Notes: generated by a model not told the origin, from the letters alone. DNA of 64,000 nucleotides from Protula sp. h YS-2021 (GCA_949752745.1 OX457028.1:3750952-3814951), one strand, 5' to 3'. Counted from the stretch's first letter, positions 13,740 to 26,948 are shown. Numbers and translations: made by a program.

Positions 13740-14470
13740 TTTTTCTACCAGTAATTGAATATTAAATAGTAAAAATTCATTTATGAGATCAAAATATCAA
13801 TTTCCCAAAATTTAAGGGAGACACATATTTATATAAATTTCACGAATAATCAATTAAAATTTTGAGATAAAAACATAAATTACTAATATCAGTGAAAGCA
13901 ACATTTTTGAGATCAATAATTGCTTCTATTTTGTGCAGTAAAAAACTAAAAGAAAGATTCTGCATACAAGGACTAGTCATTATTTTATTCACCTATGTGT
14001 GTCTGAATCCTTTATATAAAAAGACCTATATTTTGATGTCGAAAATTAATTTTTGAGATCGAAGACTCATTTGCAGATTTCAATATACAAATTGAAAAAG
14101 TCTCCTTCTTAAAAAAAGATATCCGATATAAATTGTTAATATCAATAAAAGGAAAATAAATTATTGAGCTCAAAACTGAGATTTTGTTATCAAATATTTC
14201 ATTTTTGCTATCAAGAATTAAATATTTGATCTCTAAAAATCAGTTTCAGATATCATAAATCGTTTTTGATATTAATGAATAATGTATATTTTTTATATCT
14301 CAAAATATACATTGATATCAAGAATTATTGTTTGAGATCAAGAATACATTTAGAGAAAAAATAATAATCAAAAATAAAATTACTTATAGCAAAACTTAGT
14401 TCTTGATATCAAAACATGATTTTAGTTGGAAAAATCTATTCTTGATATCAATAATTCTATACAAATTTGA
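13740..14470. repeat. Degenerate AT-rich repeat with GATATCAA / GAGATCAA motifs
   Basis: Words such as gatatcaagaatta, gagatcaaaa and their reverse complements recur every 25-40 bp. This suggests a very diverged satellite or palindrome-rich element. Confidence 0.5.
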
Positions 14471-14634
14471 AACTGAAATTGATTGTCATGAGATGAAACA
14501 AAAAGGGCATGTCCTGACATAAAAAAACCGTCAACGGTAACTTTTCGCCTTGTACCTACTGCTCACGCTTAATACCCGTGAAAGCCACTCTTGACGTGTG
14601 CTAAAATCTAATGTAAAATTATACATAAGGTTCC

Positions 14635-15275
14635 CAGACGACATGATATGAAATCACCAGAAAACTGCAAAATGATATGAAGCCCCCGTAAGACTGCAAA
14701 ATGACACAAAACTATCAGAAGACTGCAAAAATGATACAAAAACACCAGAAGGCTGCAAAATGATGTAAAGCCACCAGAAGGCTGCAAAAATGATGTAAAC
14801 CACCAGAAGGCTGCAAACATGATGCTAAACCAACAGAAGGCTGCAAAAATGATGCAGAAACACCAGAAGGCTGCGAAATGATGTAAAGCCACCAGAAGGC
14901 TGCAAAAATGATGTAAACCACCAGAAGGTTGCAAACATGATGCTAAACCAACAGAAGGCTACAAAAATGATGCAAAAAAACCAGAAGGCTGCGAAATGAT
15001 GTAAAGCCACCAGAAGGCTGCAAAAATGATGTAAACCACCAGAAGGCTGCAAACATGATGCTAAACCAACAGAAGGCTGCAAAAATGATGCAAAAACACC
15101 AGAAGGCTGCGAAATGATGTAAAGCCACCAGAAGGCTGCAAAAATGATGTGAACCACTAGAAGGCTGCAAAAATGATACAGAAACACCAGAAGGCTGCAC
15201 AGATTATATACAGCCCCCGGAAGACGACAAACTATATAAAGGTCCCAGAAGACTGTCACACGGAATGAAACCCAC
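14635..15275. repeat. Minisatellite of about 28-30 bp units, roughly 22 copies
   Basis: Units contain ccaccagaaggctgcaaaaa then tgatgtaaa. Unit variants alternate in a repeating order of about four units, so a higher-order pattern is visible between 14,760 and 15,150. The minus-strand frames rich in F, A, W and S are shadows. Confidence 0.9.
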
Positions 15276-15683
15276 TTGTTTATCAACGCAGAATTAAAAC
15301 TGATTATTATCTAACCTGGAACTTTTGCAAAAATAATATAAATTGAGTATAAATCCAGTGAAACACTAAAAAAATATCATTATTAGCTCGATATTCACTA
15401 CAAAACTTACTCCTTCGCTACAAGAATAAAATACCAGGTTCACTCTTCCGGTCTGGAATTTGGTTAATGTTGCGGTCATTTTTACTTTAATGTTGATGTT
15501 GATATTAAGATGCAGGTAGTTTAAGTATAATTGCAGATAGATGATAAAATTATCCTATACTAGATATAAATACAAGCATATAGAGAGATAAACATGCAAG
15601 CACATTTAGATATGTACATACAAACTCATACAGACAGATACACAAGCACATTCAGAACTTTCAATAGAAGCACATGAGAGAAT

Positions 15684-15905
15684 ACATACCAGCACATAAG
15701 AGATATACATACCAGCACATAATATACATTATATAATAGCTTTTCTTGTTGATTGGACTTTGTGTATAATAATTGTTTTGCAGATGCTCCTCTTTATAGC
15801 TGGGTAAGAGAATACATACCAGCACATAATATACACTATATAATGTCTTTTCTTGGTTATTGGACTTTGTGTATAATAATTGTTTTGCAGATGCTCGTCT
15901 TTATA
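15684..15905. repeat. 107-bp tandem duplication over the SLC27-like first exon
   Basis: The block ending in tgttttgcagatgctc occurs twice, with its ATG at 15784 and again at 15891, a 107-bp offset. Flanking words (cagcacataatatacactat, tattggactttgtgtataat) are shared. Only the second copy continues into the coding exon. The first copy runs straight into gtaagag, a good splice donor. Confidence 0.8.
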
Positions 15906-18900
15906 GCTGGGTCACTTGCTGCCCTTTGTGGACTGGTCTATTTCATTTGTCCATCCATTGCAAAGGACCTTGTATATCTGAGAGTAGCGTTTCGTTACGG
16001 TTGGTATTACCAAGTCACAATATTTGATTTAATTTAAAGACAATTTAAAAGTTTTGTATTTCTCAGTTAAATATACATGCAATCACCAAGGATTCCATTA
16101 CAAATCAATTGTAATCAATTTCAATCATTTCTAATGAATTTTATGATCAATTTTAATCAAATATCTTGCTTAAATATATGCAATTGAAATATATTACGGA
16201 AAAAAAAAACATCGGACTAGAAGGCCCGAGGAATGAGGTATGGTGAGATATAATGTGGTGGGATGCGATGTAGGGATGCGATATAATGGGATGTGGTGTG
16301 GGGAAATGCGGTGTGATGGGATGCGGTGTGGAGGATGTAATGTGGTGGAATGCGATGTGGTAGGATGCGGTGTGATGGGATGTGATAGGTAGGATGTGGT
16401 GTGGGGGATACGGTGTGGTAGATGCGGTGTAAGGAAATGCAGTTGGTAGGAAGTGGTATGGGGATGTGGTGTGATGAGATGTGGTGTTGTGGGATATAAT
16501 GTAATGTAATATGGTGGGATGGGGTGTAGATGGATGCGGTATGGGGGATGCTATATAATGGGATGTGATGTTTGGAGATGCGGTTGGGTGCGATGCAGTG
16601 TAGGGGATGCGGTGGGGTTAGAAGCGATGTTATGGGATATAATGTGGTGGGATACGGTGTGGAGGGATGTGGTGTGGGGATGCGATGTAATAAGATGTGG
16701 TGTGGGGAAGCGGTGTGGCGGGAGTCGGCGTGATTGATGCCAGGGGGTGGGGTCTTGCGGTGTGATGGGATGCGGTGTAGAGAGATGCAGTGTGGAGGTT
16801 AGCAGTATGGGGAATTCGGTGTAGTGAGATGAGGTGTACGGGGATGTGGCGGATGGGATGCATTGTAGGGGATGCGCTGTAGTGGGATGCAGTGTGAGGG
16901 ATGCCGTGTGGTGGAATGCGGTGTGGAGGAAGTGTGAGGGGCTTATCAACATCACTAATTATCGATCATTGAGTATTTTGAAGCAATCACATTGCTCACA
17001 TGTTTCAGTGACATGGCTTCAAGGGAAAATTCGAGGAAAGAAATGGCTGGTAGATATGTTTGAAGACACAGCGAGCCGCGTGCCATCCAAAACTTTTATT
17101 TTATATGACGATCGGAAGGTGACATTTGAGTATGTGAACAGACAGGCGAACAAAGTAGCCAATCTGGCAATACACTTAGGCTGGAAGAGCGGCGATGTCG
17201 TGGCTCTGGTCATCCACAATGAGCCAGCATTTGTGTGGACTTATCTAGGTAACCGGCAATATCTGAAAAAAGCGAATATCTGAAAAAAGTGAATAGTAAA
17301 TAGAAGCACAAATGAAACAAATAAAAAAGGAAAAGAGGTGTTGTAATGGTTCTGGTCATCTACAACGAGCCAGCATTTGTCTGGACTTATCTATGGATGA
17401 CTCTGGCCATCCATGAGTGAGCATTTGTCTATACTTATCTGTGGTCAACTCAGGCCATCCATAATGAGTCAGCATTTGAGCGGAGTTATCTACCTAGTTG
17501 ATATTTGCCTGGACCTGCCCAAGATAACTGACAAAAGCTGAAAGAGAAAATATTTTCAAAAAGCGGCATACATCAAACAAAAAATAATAATAATAAATTG
17601 TGAAAAGAAAGATATTATTTGCTCCCCGAAAAAGAAACAAAAATTTCATCTTTTAATCCTGCCGATGACAAGTTTTTAAGCCCACAGTAACTGTCTAAGA
17701 TGAGTAAATATTGTTTATTTTACTTTAATCAGGCATGACCGACAGTCGTAAACATGTATATTATTATGTCTATATTTTCAGAACATGGTTAATGCATATT
17801 GGTTCAGACGATGATCAACGTTGCTGATACCTTATTATTCAAGTTACAATAAAACATAATTTGGTTTATAAGATAATACGTCTTACATGTCTACATATAT
17901 AGAGCAAATTATCCCAATACTTTTTTTTTTCTTTGAGAGAATACATATATATATATATATATATATATACCTAAGCCTTATGCCTTACCTTGTGTACGAA
18001 CAACCTTCTAAAGGTATAGACATACATACTAACAACTAAATATAAATAAACACACATAGACGTATACATAAACATACATAAACAGTTAATTTTCTTCACA
18101 CGTGGACAGGTTTAGCAAAGATTGGGGTAGTGACGTCGCTGATCAATACGAATCTGAGGGCTAAGTCACTGCGTCATTGTGTGGAAGTTTGCAACGCCAG
18201 AGCACTCATAGTAGGACAAAGTAAGTGGGTGGGGGCGGGGGTGGGGGAGGGGTGACCCTACTCCTTTCACATAACCTGGCTAATGAATAATTCAATAATG
18301 CAGAAACTACAACACTTATCTGCAAAATATTAATAATAAAATAAACAAAATTAAAAAACCAACAAAGAAACAACTAACTATTCTTGTTTTGATCAGAGTG
18401 CAAGTAACTAAATACCAGTATGTCCATTAATACCAATATAACCTAAGTGTCCAAAATACCTGTATAATCCATATCACTCAATGCCCATGTGTCCACCAAT
18501 ATCTTTATAACCCATTTCACTCAATGTCCATCAATACCGATATAACCCATATCACTCAACACCCCCGTGTAAATCTATACCGATATAACCCATATCACTC
18601 AACACCCCCTGTGTCCATCAATACCGATATAACCCATATCACTCAACACCCCCGTGTCCATCAATACCGATATAACCCATATCACGCAACACCCCCATGT
18701 CCATCAATACCGATATAACCCATATCACTCAACACCCAAGTGTCTATCAATACCGATATAACCCATATCACTCAACACCCCCGTGTAAATCTATACCGAT
18801 ATAACCCATATCACTCAACACCCCCTGTGTCCATCAATACCGATATAACCCATATCACTCAAAACCCAAGTGTACTGAACTATTTATGAGAACAAACATG

Positions 18901-21900
18901 TAGCTTGACTTTTTTTTAATTACTTACAGGTCGTGACCTACAAAATGCCATCAAAGATATAGAGATTTCTATCACAGTTTTTGCACAAGGAGGACAGCAC
19001 GAAACTTTTCCGGATATTTGGCGCGATTTTGATGAGTGCTTGAGTGAAATGTCTGACGGACAGCCTGACAGACGGATGAGAAGCAACATAACAACACGAA
19101 GTTCCCTCTGCTATGTGTTTACGTCAGGAACGACGGGTAATAAAAATTGTTGTTTTTGTGTTCCTGATAATTTCATATAACTTTTCTAATTTTTTAAAAA
19201 CTGTTTTAAACAGTGAAAAATAGTTAACACTTGCCATTGCCTTTATTCTTTAAATCAATAAAAAAGCTTCCACAAATTTTGTTGGAAACTAAAACAAAAA
19301 CGAAACAAAGAAGAAAAGGAAAACGCAAGGGGGAGGACTGATCCAGAAACCTTTTTACAGCCTGCAGCCCTGCTAGCACCACACGAACGGGAGGGACTGG
19401 TCTGAAATCCCTCAAGCAGAACTTTAGCACTGGTAGCGCGAGTCTGTACCACATAAACGGAAAGACTGATTCGAACCCCCCCCCCACCCCGCCTCCCGCA
19501 GTCTGTGGCGCTGGTAACATCAACCTAAAATAGGTGCAAAGTAAATATATGGGTAATGGTAATATAAGGCGTGGAGTATAACAGATAAATGTTTGATTTT
19601 TTTAACTTTAGGTCTACCAAAACCAGCCATTATTACGCAAGATCGATTTGTAAAAACTTGTGGCATCCACCAAATGATCGAAGTGGGGCAGGATGACGTC
19701 ATCTACACCGCTCTGCCACTGTATCACACCGCGGCTCTTATCATGCTCCAATGGGCTTTGCAAACCGGTATGAAGAATATTCAGTCGTTCTAAGACACAT
19801 TATATACTTGATGAATCTCATAAAGGGGTGGATAAACAACCAAGTGGGCGTGTGAAAGGAGGGTGGATCAGCAGCTAAATGGGCGTGGGAGAGGAGGGCG
19901 GGTCAGCAGCCAAGTGGGCGTGGTAGAGGGGGCGGATCAGCACCCAAGTGGGCGTGAGAGTGGAAGGCGGCTCAGCAACTAAGTGGACGTGGGAGAGGAG
20001 GGGCCCAGCAGTGGTGTGGGATAGGGGACGGATCAGGAGCGAAGTGGGTGTGAGAGAGGAGGGTGGTTCAGCAGCTAAGTGGGCGTGGGAGAGGGGGTGG
20101 ATCACCACATAAGTGGGCGTGAGAGACGAGGGTGGTTCAGCAGCCAAGTGGGCGTGAGAGAGGAGGGGCTCAGCAGTGGTGTGGGATAGGGGGCGGATCA
20201 GGAGCGAAGTGGGTGTGAGAGAGGGGGTGAATCAGCAGCCAAATGGGAGTGGGGGAGTGGGCAGATCAACAGCCAAGTGGGCGCAGGAGAGGGAGACCGA
20301 CAGTAGCATTATTTACTGCCTTAAGCAAGGAAATGTTGCAACGTAACTTTAGAAAATGCAGCACAATGTAAATGTAAGCAAAGTTGTTATGTTTCTGATC
20401 ACTCAACAAGGTGCAGGTCAATTAATAGATGTGTATTTTATACAGGAAGCACTTTGGTCCTTCGAAAGAAATTTTCAGCAAGCCGTTTTTGGGACGACTG
20501 CCGCAAGCACAATGTGACTGTAATTAATTATATAGGCGAAGTTTGTAGGTATCTTCTCAGTCAGCCAGAGGTAAAAAGGAATGCATAATTATTGCTGTTG
20601 TTGTTGTGTTGTTGTGATGTTGTTACTGCTGTGTTCTTTTTTCTTCTTCTTCTTCATTATCATCATTATTATTATTGTTATTATCATTATTATTATTATT
20701 ATTATTATTATTTGTTATATGCGTATTTGTACTCCTTAAATGAGTCTTAAAATGACGTACTTAAGAGAACGTTTCTAAAGAATGTTTAAAGCATGAATTC
20801 TTACATTTTAATGTGTTTACATCTCGAGTAAATGTTAAACGTGCAAATTAAATTAATAATTTAACACTACACTTCATGATAAATTGATGTGTCAATTGAT
20901 GCATCAATCTAGTAGCTATTTTAAGAAGTCAAATTTTTGCGCCAAACACTATGGTGACATTTTTCGCTACAGTCAGTGGATGACAGAACTCACACAGTAC
21001 GCAAAGCCTTTGGAAACGGCCTCCGCAAAGATATATGGAAAACATTTCAAAAAAGATTTGCAATTGAGAATATTTATGAATTCTATGCTGCAACTGAGGG
21101 AAATATGTTTTTTCTCAATCTGTTGAACAAGGAAGGCAGCTGCGGGTATTTCTCTCCTTTACTCGTAAGGATTATTTGTAGCTTTGATTTTATTTATTGA
21201 TAATTGGCTATTAAAATATTTATATGATTAGTTTAAATGCTTATTTAAATATTGATTTATTTACGCGCTTATTCATTTTAATATTGGCAGTATTTATTTA
21301 TTATTATTGGTTTAGATACTCATTTAAAAATATTAATTAAATGAGAGCTTTTTTGTTTTAATATAAGTGGCATTAATGAGATAAAATACGTTGGCGATAC
21401 ACGGGGTTTCCTCGTTCAAGGCACGGTTCGACGCGTATAGCAATGCATTTTATTTCTTATTTCTTAAAAATTGTATTTTGCTTGTTTGAAGTTGGAATAA
21501 ACCTATTCTATTCTATATTAATCTGCCTATTCAATACACGCTCTACGTGTTCGCGAACTTAAATAAATCACTGTAATCCCTTAAGTATTTAAAGTAAATA
21601 CTTAAATATACTCAATTTAACGTTCTTTGTTGCATTATACAGCAGGAAAATATCTTTCACATTTTGTTCACTAAATACTGCGCTAGCTGAAGTAAAATTT
21701 AAATAAATATGTGTATTTTTAGTAATAAAGTTTAAAGTTTTGTTTTAGAACATGATTATCCCAATCCGTTTTCTGGCCTATGACGTGGATAAAGCACATC
21801 CCGTACGAGACGACAAAGGCTGGTGCGTTCCTGCAAAGCCAGGTACGTCACAACCAACGAGTTAACTTGTGCAAAACGTTAAACTAAAGAAAAATGAAAA

Positions 21901-23249
21901 CACGATTAAATAAGAACGAGTCAAATAATGCGAGAGCGAGTCAATAAAGAACGCGTCAATAAAGAACGAGTCAATAAAGAACGAGTCAATAAAGAACGAG
22001 TCAAGTAAGAACGAGACAAATAAGAATGAATCATATATAAGCGACTAAGAAACACTATTTTTTTCTTTCTCTGTGAATTTGTATAAATAAAATTTCAAAT
22101 TGCAAATGTTTTATTGTTATGTGAAGGAAAATTGAGTCAAATATAAGGTAGTCAAATATAAATGAATTAAAGAAGGCAATATGTTATTCTCTTTGTCTCT
22201 GAATTGTAATTAAGACACTGAAAAGTCTTTTGATAAAAAATATGACCTTTATAAAGCAAATTACATTTAGTTTCTTGAGCAGGTAGCATAGTTATTGTGA
22301 TTAAAAAGATTAAACATTTTCTAAAGCTCATAACATTACGATAACTCAATTCATAAATTTGAGAGTTGCGTAAAAATACAGTGTTTTGATTACAAACCAA
22401 TCAGATAGAAAATGAAAGGAGTGACAGAGAGATTTCATCTAGATCTCATTTTTTAACTTTTAAGAAAGTAGTTTGAAGTTCCCGAACACTCGCGCAACGT
22501 CGGGCCGACATCGGAACGGTATAAATCAGGTCTTAAAACGTCGGCATCGGCTTCGATGCATCGGTAATGCATCGGTTATAGGTTGACAATAGTCGAATTT
22601 CCATTTTTTCCCCATTCGTCGAAAGTTCATCGGTTACCGACGTTGGCTCGATGATTATTTTCCTCAGTTTAATAGATGTTGGCAAATATTAATCGGGCCG
22701 ACATCTTTTTTCCGACGAACTTCCGACCAATTGGGATTTTTTTTTTAAATATTATATCATATATTATACGTATTTCTCAATGCATATTTTATACATATAT
22801 TTTGATGCATTGGTTATACGTTGGAAATAGATAAACTTCCGACTAATGGTAAAAAAAATTGAAACGGATGTTGCATACGTATATTCGATGTATTTACTTA
22901 TACGTATATTATACATATATTTGTATATGTTGGCCCAAAGTCTGACATAGACGGACTTCCGACGGAACAAAACTTGTTTTTGAAAATGATATTACTGATG
23001 TATAATCGACGCATTACAATAATCGTATAATATACAAATATATCACTGCATCGGCTATAAGTCAGAAATATACCGAATTCCGACGGAACTTTATTTGTTT
23101 TACTTGAGATATTACAAGCATGTAATATGCGTATAAATATATACGTATATTATACATATAGTTATATTTGTTGGTGAAACGTCGGAAATATACCGATTTC
23201 CAATGGATCTCTAAATTTATGTATTTCACGCACAACTTGAAATGAAAAT

Positions 23250-23314
<65 letters not shown>

Positions 23315-26132
23315 GTCTGTAAAACGCATATTTTCCGATGCTTATTCGACGTCGGAAATTTATCGATTGACGTTTGGTAGGGGACATTATGAAGTATCAA
23401 TAGCGGTGCATTATGAATATACTTGAAAATTGTCACTTGCTTCAATAAACTATCCCTCAGCAAACATAAAGGAGGAAAAGACAATACAAATAACTAAATT
23501 TAAAAGCGCCAGCGGTAGCAAAAACAAAAATGTAAGAAGTAAACTTTTTTGGACGAAATAGAAACATTAGACCACTTAATTACACTGCCGAGGCAGCCCC
23601 AGCCGCCGTAGAGTAGAGGTATGTACCGCGCCTAGGTTGCAAGAGGTCCCCGGTTCAAACCCGAGTAAGTACTAGTGTTTAGCTGCGATATATAAATATA
23701 CTATGTTGTATATTAATATGCTATGGTGTATGTATGAATATGTGAATTATGAATGGTTGGTAAGGGTTCAATGGATCAGTTAAGGTTAGAAACAAAATGT
23801 TTTTCAAATGCGCACACGCATTTTATATACGTCTAAAAAACGCATATTTTCCAGTTGTCACTTGGTCGGAAATGCATTGGAAAACCTGGGAAATGTGCAT
23901 TTTATACGTATAAAAATCATCGGAAGTTCGTCGGAAATGCATCGGAATATAAACGTATAACCGACGTATAGCCGACGCATTTCATATGCATATCCGACGT
24001 CGAAGAATTTGTAGGGATATATCCGACGGTGGCCAGATTATTAAAGATATATCGGCCCGATGTATATCCGATGTACGAAGCCGCTATATCTATTATTCGT
24101 AGGGCCATAGTTAATCCTATGTGCAACCGATACATCAGCCGACGAAGTTACCGATATTGCCGATCTAATATAGATGTATTTTAGACGTTACGCGAGTGTT
24201 CGGGTTGTAGTTTTTTGTAATTTTTGAGAAACAGTTACTTTTTAGCCATTTTTCTGTCATTTTCACCCCATTGATTTGTCGCAGCAACAAAGAATCGTTG
24301 TGCATTTTATTCGGAACACCTGTAGTGTGATTAGACGATGTTTCGATGTAGATGTCAACATGGACTTTCACTATAAGACAGCAAGTTGTGGTTTATGTTT
24401 GCAGGTGAACCGGGGCTAGCTGTTTGCCGTATAAGTGAGAAAACCTCCTTCGATGGATATGCGGGAAAAAAAGAACACACTGAAAAGAAGATAATCCGCA
24501 ATGCATTTAAACAAGGCGATGCGTACTTCAATTCCGGAGATTTGCTTATTAGAGACAAGGACTATTTTGTGTACTTCTCCGACCGCATTGGAGATACGTT
24601 CCGGTAAGCAAGCATTACAAGTGTAACAAGATATCGTAGCACAACACAGCTCTTACTTCCCACACGGGATCCAAGATGGCGGCCGCTGTGACCTTAAAAT
24701 TATGTCAAGGTTCAAATTAAAATAGTATATACCTTTATACTGTGGCGGTGCACCTGTATATCAAATGTCATAATGCTGCAGGAAGTGTTTTTATTAGTCT
24801 GCATTAGAGGAACAGACAATACCCAAAGATATGGTCCGCCTCCGGGATTACAGTCTAGGTTGGGAAAGCCAAAAACCATCACTATAGTTATCTTAATTCC
24901 ACATTCCAATACGTATTACATTTCCCACATCATTCATTTATTATATCGTTATTTTACACCAAATAAAACTTGCTTTGATAAAATGTAAGTTTGTATATAA
25001 ATTTTTGTCTTTAGATTTTACATACGTTTATTTCATTTATTTGTTTCATTTATTTGTTTCATTTATTTATTTTATTTCTTTGTTCGTCTTTTATTCGTGA
25101 CATAACGAAGGCTTTATTCTGAATAATCGATTTCCTTTTAACGTCTTTCCAATTTTAACATCTTTTCCGAAACGCGAAAGTCGGTAAATATTGCAGTTGT
25201 TTGTAGCAATAAAGCGAAATAATACAAATATGCTGGTTTATTTTGTGTCAAAATGAAGATATTGTTGGTCAATAATACGCCATATTTATTCAAAATAAGT
25301 AAATATCTGCTTGTATATAATATACATAACTTTGTTTCCATTGTTCACATTTGTACGCATTGTTTTATCAGGTGGAAGGGAGAGAACGTGTCAACGACCG
25401 AGGTGGCCAATATTTTGACGGATATCACTTGGATTGAGGACGCAAATGTTTATGGAGTTTCTGTTCAAGGTGAAAAATCACCCGCTCTTGTTTTAAATAT
25501 ATGCGGATGAAAATCAAAACAAGCCGATGCAATAAACACAGTCGTTTTACTCGACTATCCAATGTGTTGTAAGGAAAAGAAAAGAAACTATTCAGGAAAA
25601 GAACTGAAAATCATTGAAATATTACAACTTTTCTATTTGAATATCAGATGAGTATCATGATAAAAAGAAAATTATAATGCTTTTAGATTTTAATTTTTAT
25701 AAAGTTATGCCAAGTATGTAAAGCGGACTACTCCGGCTAAAAATTTCGCTTTTTCTCTGCTCCCCATTCTTTATATTTGAGATATTATTCTTAATACTTA
25801 TGCCAAAAACAGGCTATGACGGCAAGTGTGGAATGACGTCATTGACCTTAATGAGCGGGCACACTGTAGAGGAGAAGGAGCTATTGGAATTATACGAGCA
25901 CTGTGTGGAAAACCTTGCGAGCTACGCCCAACCTCGCTTTGTCCGTATCCAACACGAGATGCTTGTGACGGGCACATTCAAACAGAAAAAAGTGAGCTTA
26001 GTGGAAGAAGGATTTAATCCAACCCGTTGTCATGGCGATGCGCTCTTTTACAAAGACGTAGACAAGAAAACTTATTCTTACCTAGACACCGCTGCCTACG
26101 ATGCCATTATCAGTGGGCAAATCCGAATCTAA
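15891..26132 (+). CDS. SLC27/FATP-type long-chain fatty acid transport protein / very-long-chain acyl-CoA synthetase, 11 exons
   Basis: Members of this family activate long- and very-long-chain fatty acids to acyl-CoA with ATP at ER or plasma membranes and drive fatty-acid uptake. Exons: 15891-15999, 17009-17248, 18110-18220, 18930-19136, 19612-19767, 20446-20570, 20973-21164, 21749-21842, 24405-24603, 25372-25469, 25813-26132. All introns are GT-AG, phases agree, and the sum is 1851 nt (616 aa plus stop), a normal family length. An N-terminal membrane segment ([20 protein letters not shown]) is followed by the AMP-binding P-loop YVFTSGTTG (end of exon 4), LPLYHTAAL (exon 5), [10 protein letters not shown] (exon 7), the FATP signature [19 protein letters not shown] across exons 9-10, and the C-terminal TGTFKQKK...EEGFNP region. 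The start is the ATG at 15891; an in-frame ATG at 15843 is possible. Which SLC27 subtype cannot be told by eye. Confidence 0.93.
16220..16935. repeat. Degenerate GGGATGCGGTGTG-type minisatellite (intron 1)
   Basis: About 700 bp of G-rich units near gggatgcggtgtg, length 11-15 bp, in the first SLC27-like intron. Frames over it on both strands are repeat shadows. Confidence 0.9.
17249..18109. other. Intron 2 of the SLC27-like gene, with partial copies of exon 2 3' end and a (TA)n run
   Basis: Downstream of exon 2, three imperfect repeats of the exon end occur near 17,345, 17,395 and 17,450 (words such as ctggtcatctacaa, gagccagcatttgtctggac). Local duplication of the exon-intron border is likely. 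A TA run sits at about 17,945-17,970. Confidence 0.6.
18420..18872. repeat. Minisatellite of about 43 bp, about 10 copies (intron 3)
   Basis: Units contain caataccgatataacccata and tcactcaacacccccgtgtc. A larger block of several units appears twice, near 18,530-18,625 and 18,760-18,855, including the rare variant gtgtaaatctataccgatat. Confidence 0.92.
19830..20300. repeat. GC-rich minisatellite of about 36 bp, about 13 copies (intron 5)
   Basis: Units contain cagcagccaagtgggcgtg and agaggagggcggatca, with block-level duplication (the ggggcccagcagtggtgtgg type occurs twice). Minus-strand frames over it are shadows. Confidence 0.9.
20630..20715. repeat. (TTC)n and (ATT)n microsatellites (intron 6)
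   Basis: TTC triplets are followed by ATT/ATC triplets over about 80 bp. Confidence 0.9.
21365..21535. mobile_element. Possible retroelement 3' tail (intron 7)
   Basis: A non-AT-rich segment (cgatacacggggtttcctcg, aaggcacggttcgacgcg) ends in a run of attct pentamers, the kind of short-repeat tail left by non-LTR elements or SINEs. The 5' end is unclear. Confidence 0.3.
21900..22035. repeat. Short minisatellite AAGAACGAGTCAATA, about 14-15 bp (intron 8)
   Basis: About eight near-identical units of aagaacgagtcaata type in the intron after exon 8. Confidence 0.85.
23251..23312. repeat. (CT)n microsatellite
   Basis: About 60 bp of pure CT inside the inverted-repeat transposon. Confidence 0.95.
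23594..23675 (+). mobile_element. tRNA-derived SINE-like Pol III promoter segment
   Basis: A-box-like tagagtagagg at 23609-23619 and B-box-like ggttcaaaccc at 23652-23662 are 33 bp apart, the normal spacing for tRNA-type promoters. The cloverleaf stems do not pair well, so it is better read as a SINE head than a working tRNA gene. It is nested in the inverted-repeat transposon. Confidence 0.5.
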
Positions 26133-26780
26133 AGTCAACAACGTTAAAAGCAGCATCACGGTTTATATTGATATATTACCACATACCGCTCTCCACATTG
26201 ACGTAAAAGTCATAAGCCAACGTTTGGCGTGACAAAGGCATTGTGACGAAATAGCTTCTGGTTCACGTTACGAAAGTTGTCATGTAACAATCAAGTAGAG
26301 GAGATTATCTGAAAAGTGCAAAGAGTTTGGTTTTGCTCTGTTACGCCGCCTAACGGCGATTATACCATTGCACTGATGTACTTTATATTGGGTTCGGATA
26401 TTGCGGGAGGCCAATGAACTAACCGCTGTCTGCTTCGTTCCCATAACTTCGACGCATGCCCGAATAAAGTAGGACCCAGTCCCATGATCTATCCCTGTAT
26501 TAAGGATACTCTATTTAATCACTCAGATGTATAGTTTTTCATGTTCTTAAATTAGGTTTAAGACTTCTCTATAAAAGGACTCGAAATCTGGAATGCACAA
26601 CATAAGAATATGGCTTAAGCACTGATGTTGTCAGTTAGAAAATGCAATTTGTGGAGCATTAAAGGCGGAAAATGTGAGCGTATCAAAGAAATGTTATACG
26701 AATACTACAGCTTACACATGTATTTTATACAGTGTATGTATTGTTCATACTTAAAATATACATAATAACTGTATTGTATT
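26133..26780. other. 3' flank of the SLC27-like gene with candidate poly(A) signal
   Basis: An AATAAA lies at 26463-26468, about 330 nt after the stop codon, a plausible polyadenylation signal. Nothing else is recognised here. Confidence 0.45.
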
Positions 26781-26794
26781 CTCTCTCTCTCTCT

Positions 26795-26851
<57 letters not shown>

Positions 26852-26893
26852 TTCTCTCTCTCTCTCTCTCTTTCTCTCTCGCTTTCCTCTCTC

Positions 26894-26948
<55 letters not shown>

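Larger units (their letters stand above)
22481..24204. mobile_element. 1.72-kb non-autonomous DNA transposon with 21-bp TIRs and 8-bp target duplication
   Basis: The left end cccgaacactcgcgcaacgt (22481 on) matches the reverse complement of the right end (acgttacgcgagtgttcggg, 24185-24204) with one mismatch over 21 bp. Flanks are ttgaagtt (22473-22480) and ttgtagtt (24205-24212), 7 of 8 identical, which looks like an 8-bp duplication. The interior has no coding gene. It holds many ACGT-centred near-palindromes (cgacgtcgg, atacgtatat), a CT run and a tRNA-like Pol III segment. It lies in intron 8 of the SLC27-like gene. An 8-bp duplication fits hAT-like or P-like superfamilies; which one is unknown. 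Confidence 0.7.

Noticed and set aside
14608..15286. Minus-strand frames rich in F, W, A and S that look like membrane proteins
   Set aside because: They are translations of the 28-30 bp minisatellite.
23594..23675. Functional tRNA gene
   Set aside because: A and B boxes are present, but the T and acceptor stems do not pair properly; better explained as a tRNA-derived SINE head.
24664..24690. caagatggcggccgc, a YY1-type promoter motif
   Set aside because: It lies inside an SLC27-like intron with no nearby first exon or CpG-rich promoter, so a chance match is likely.
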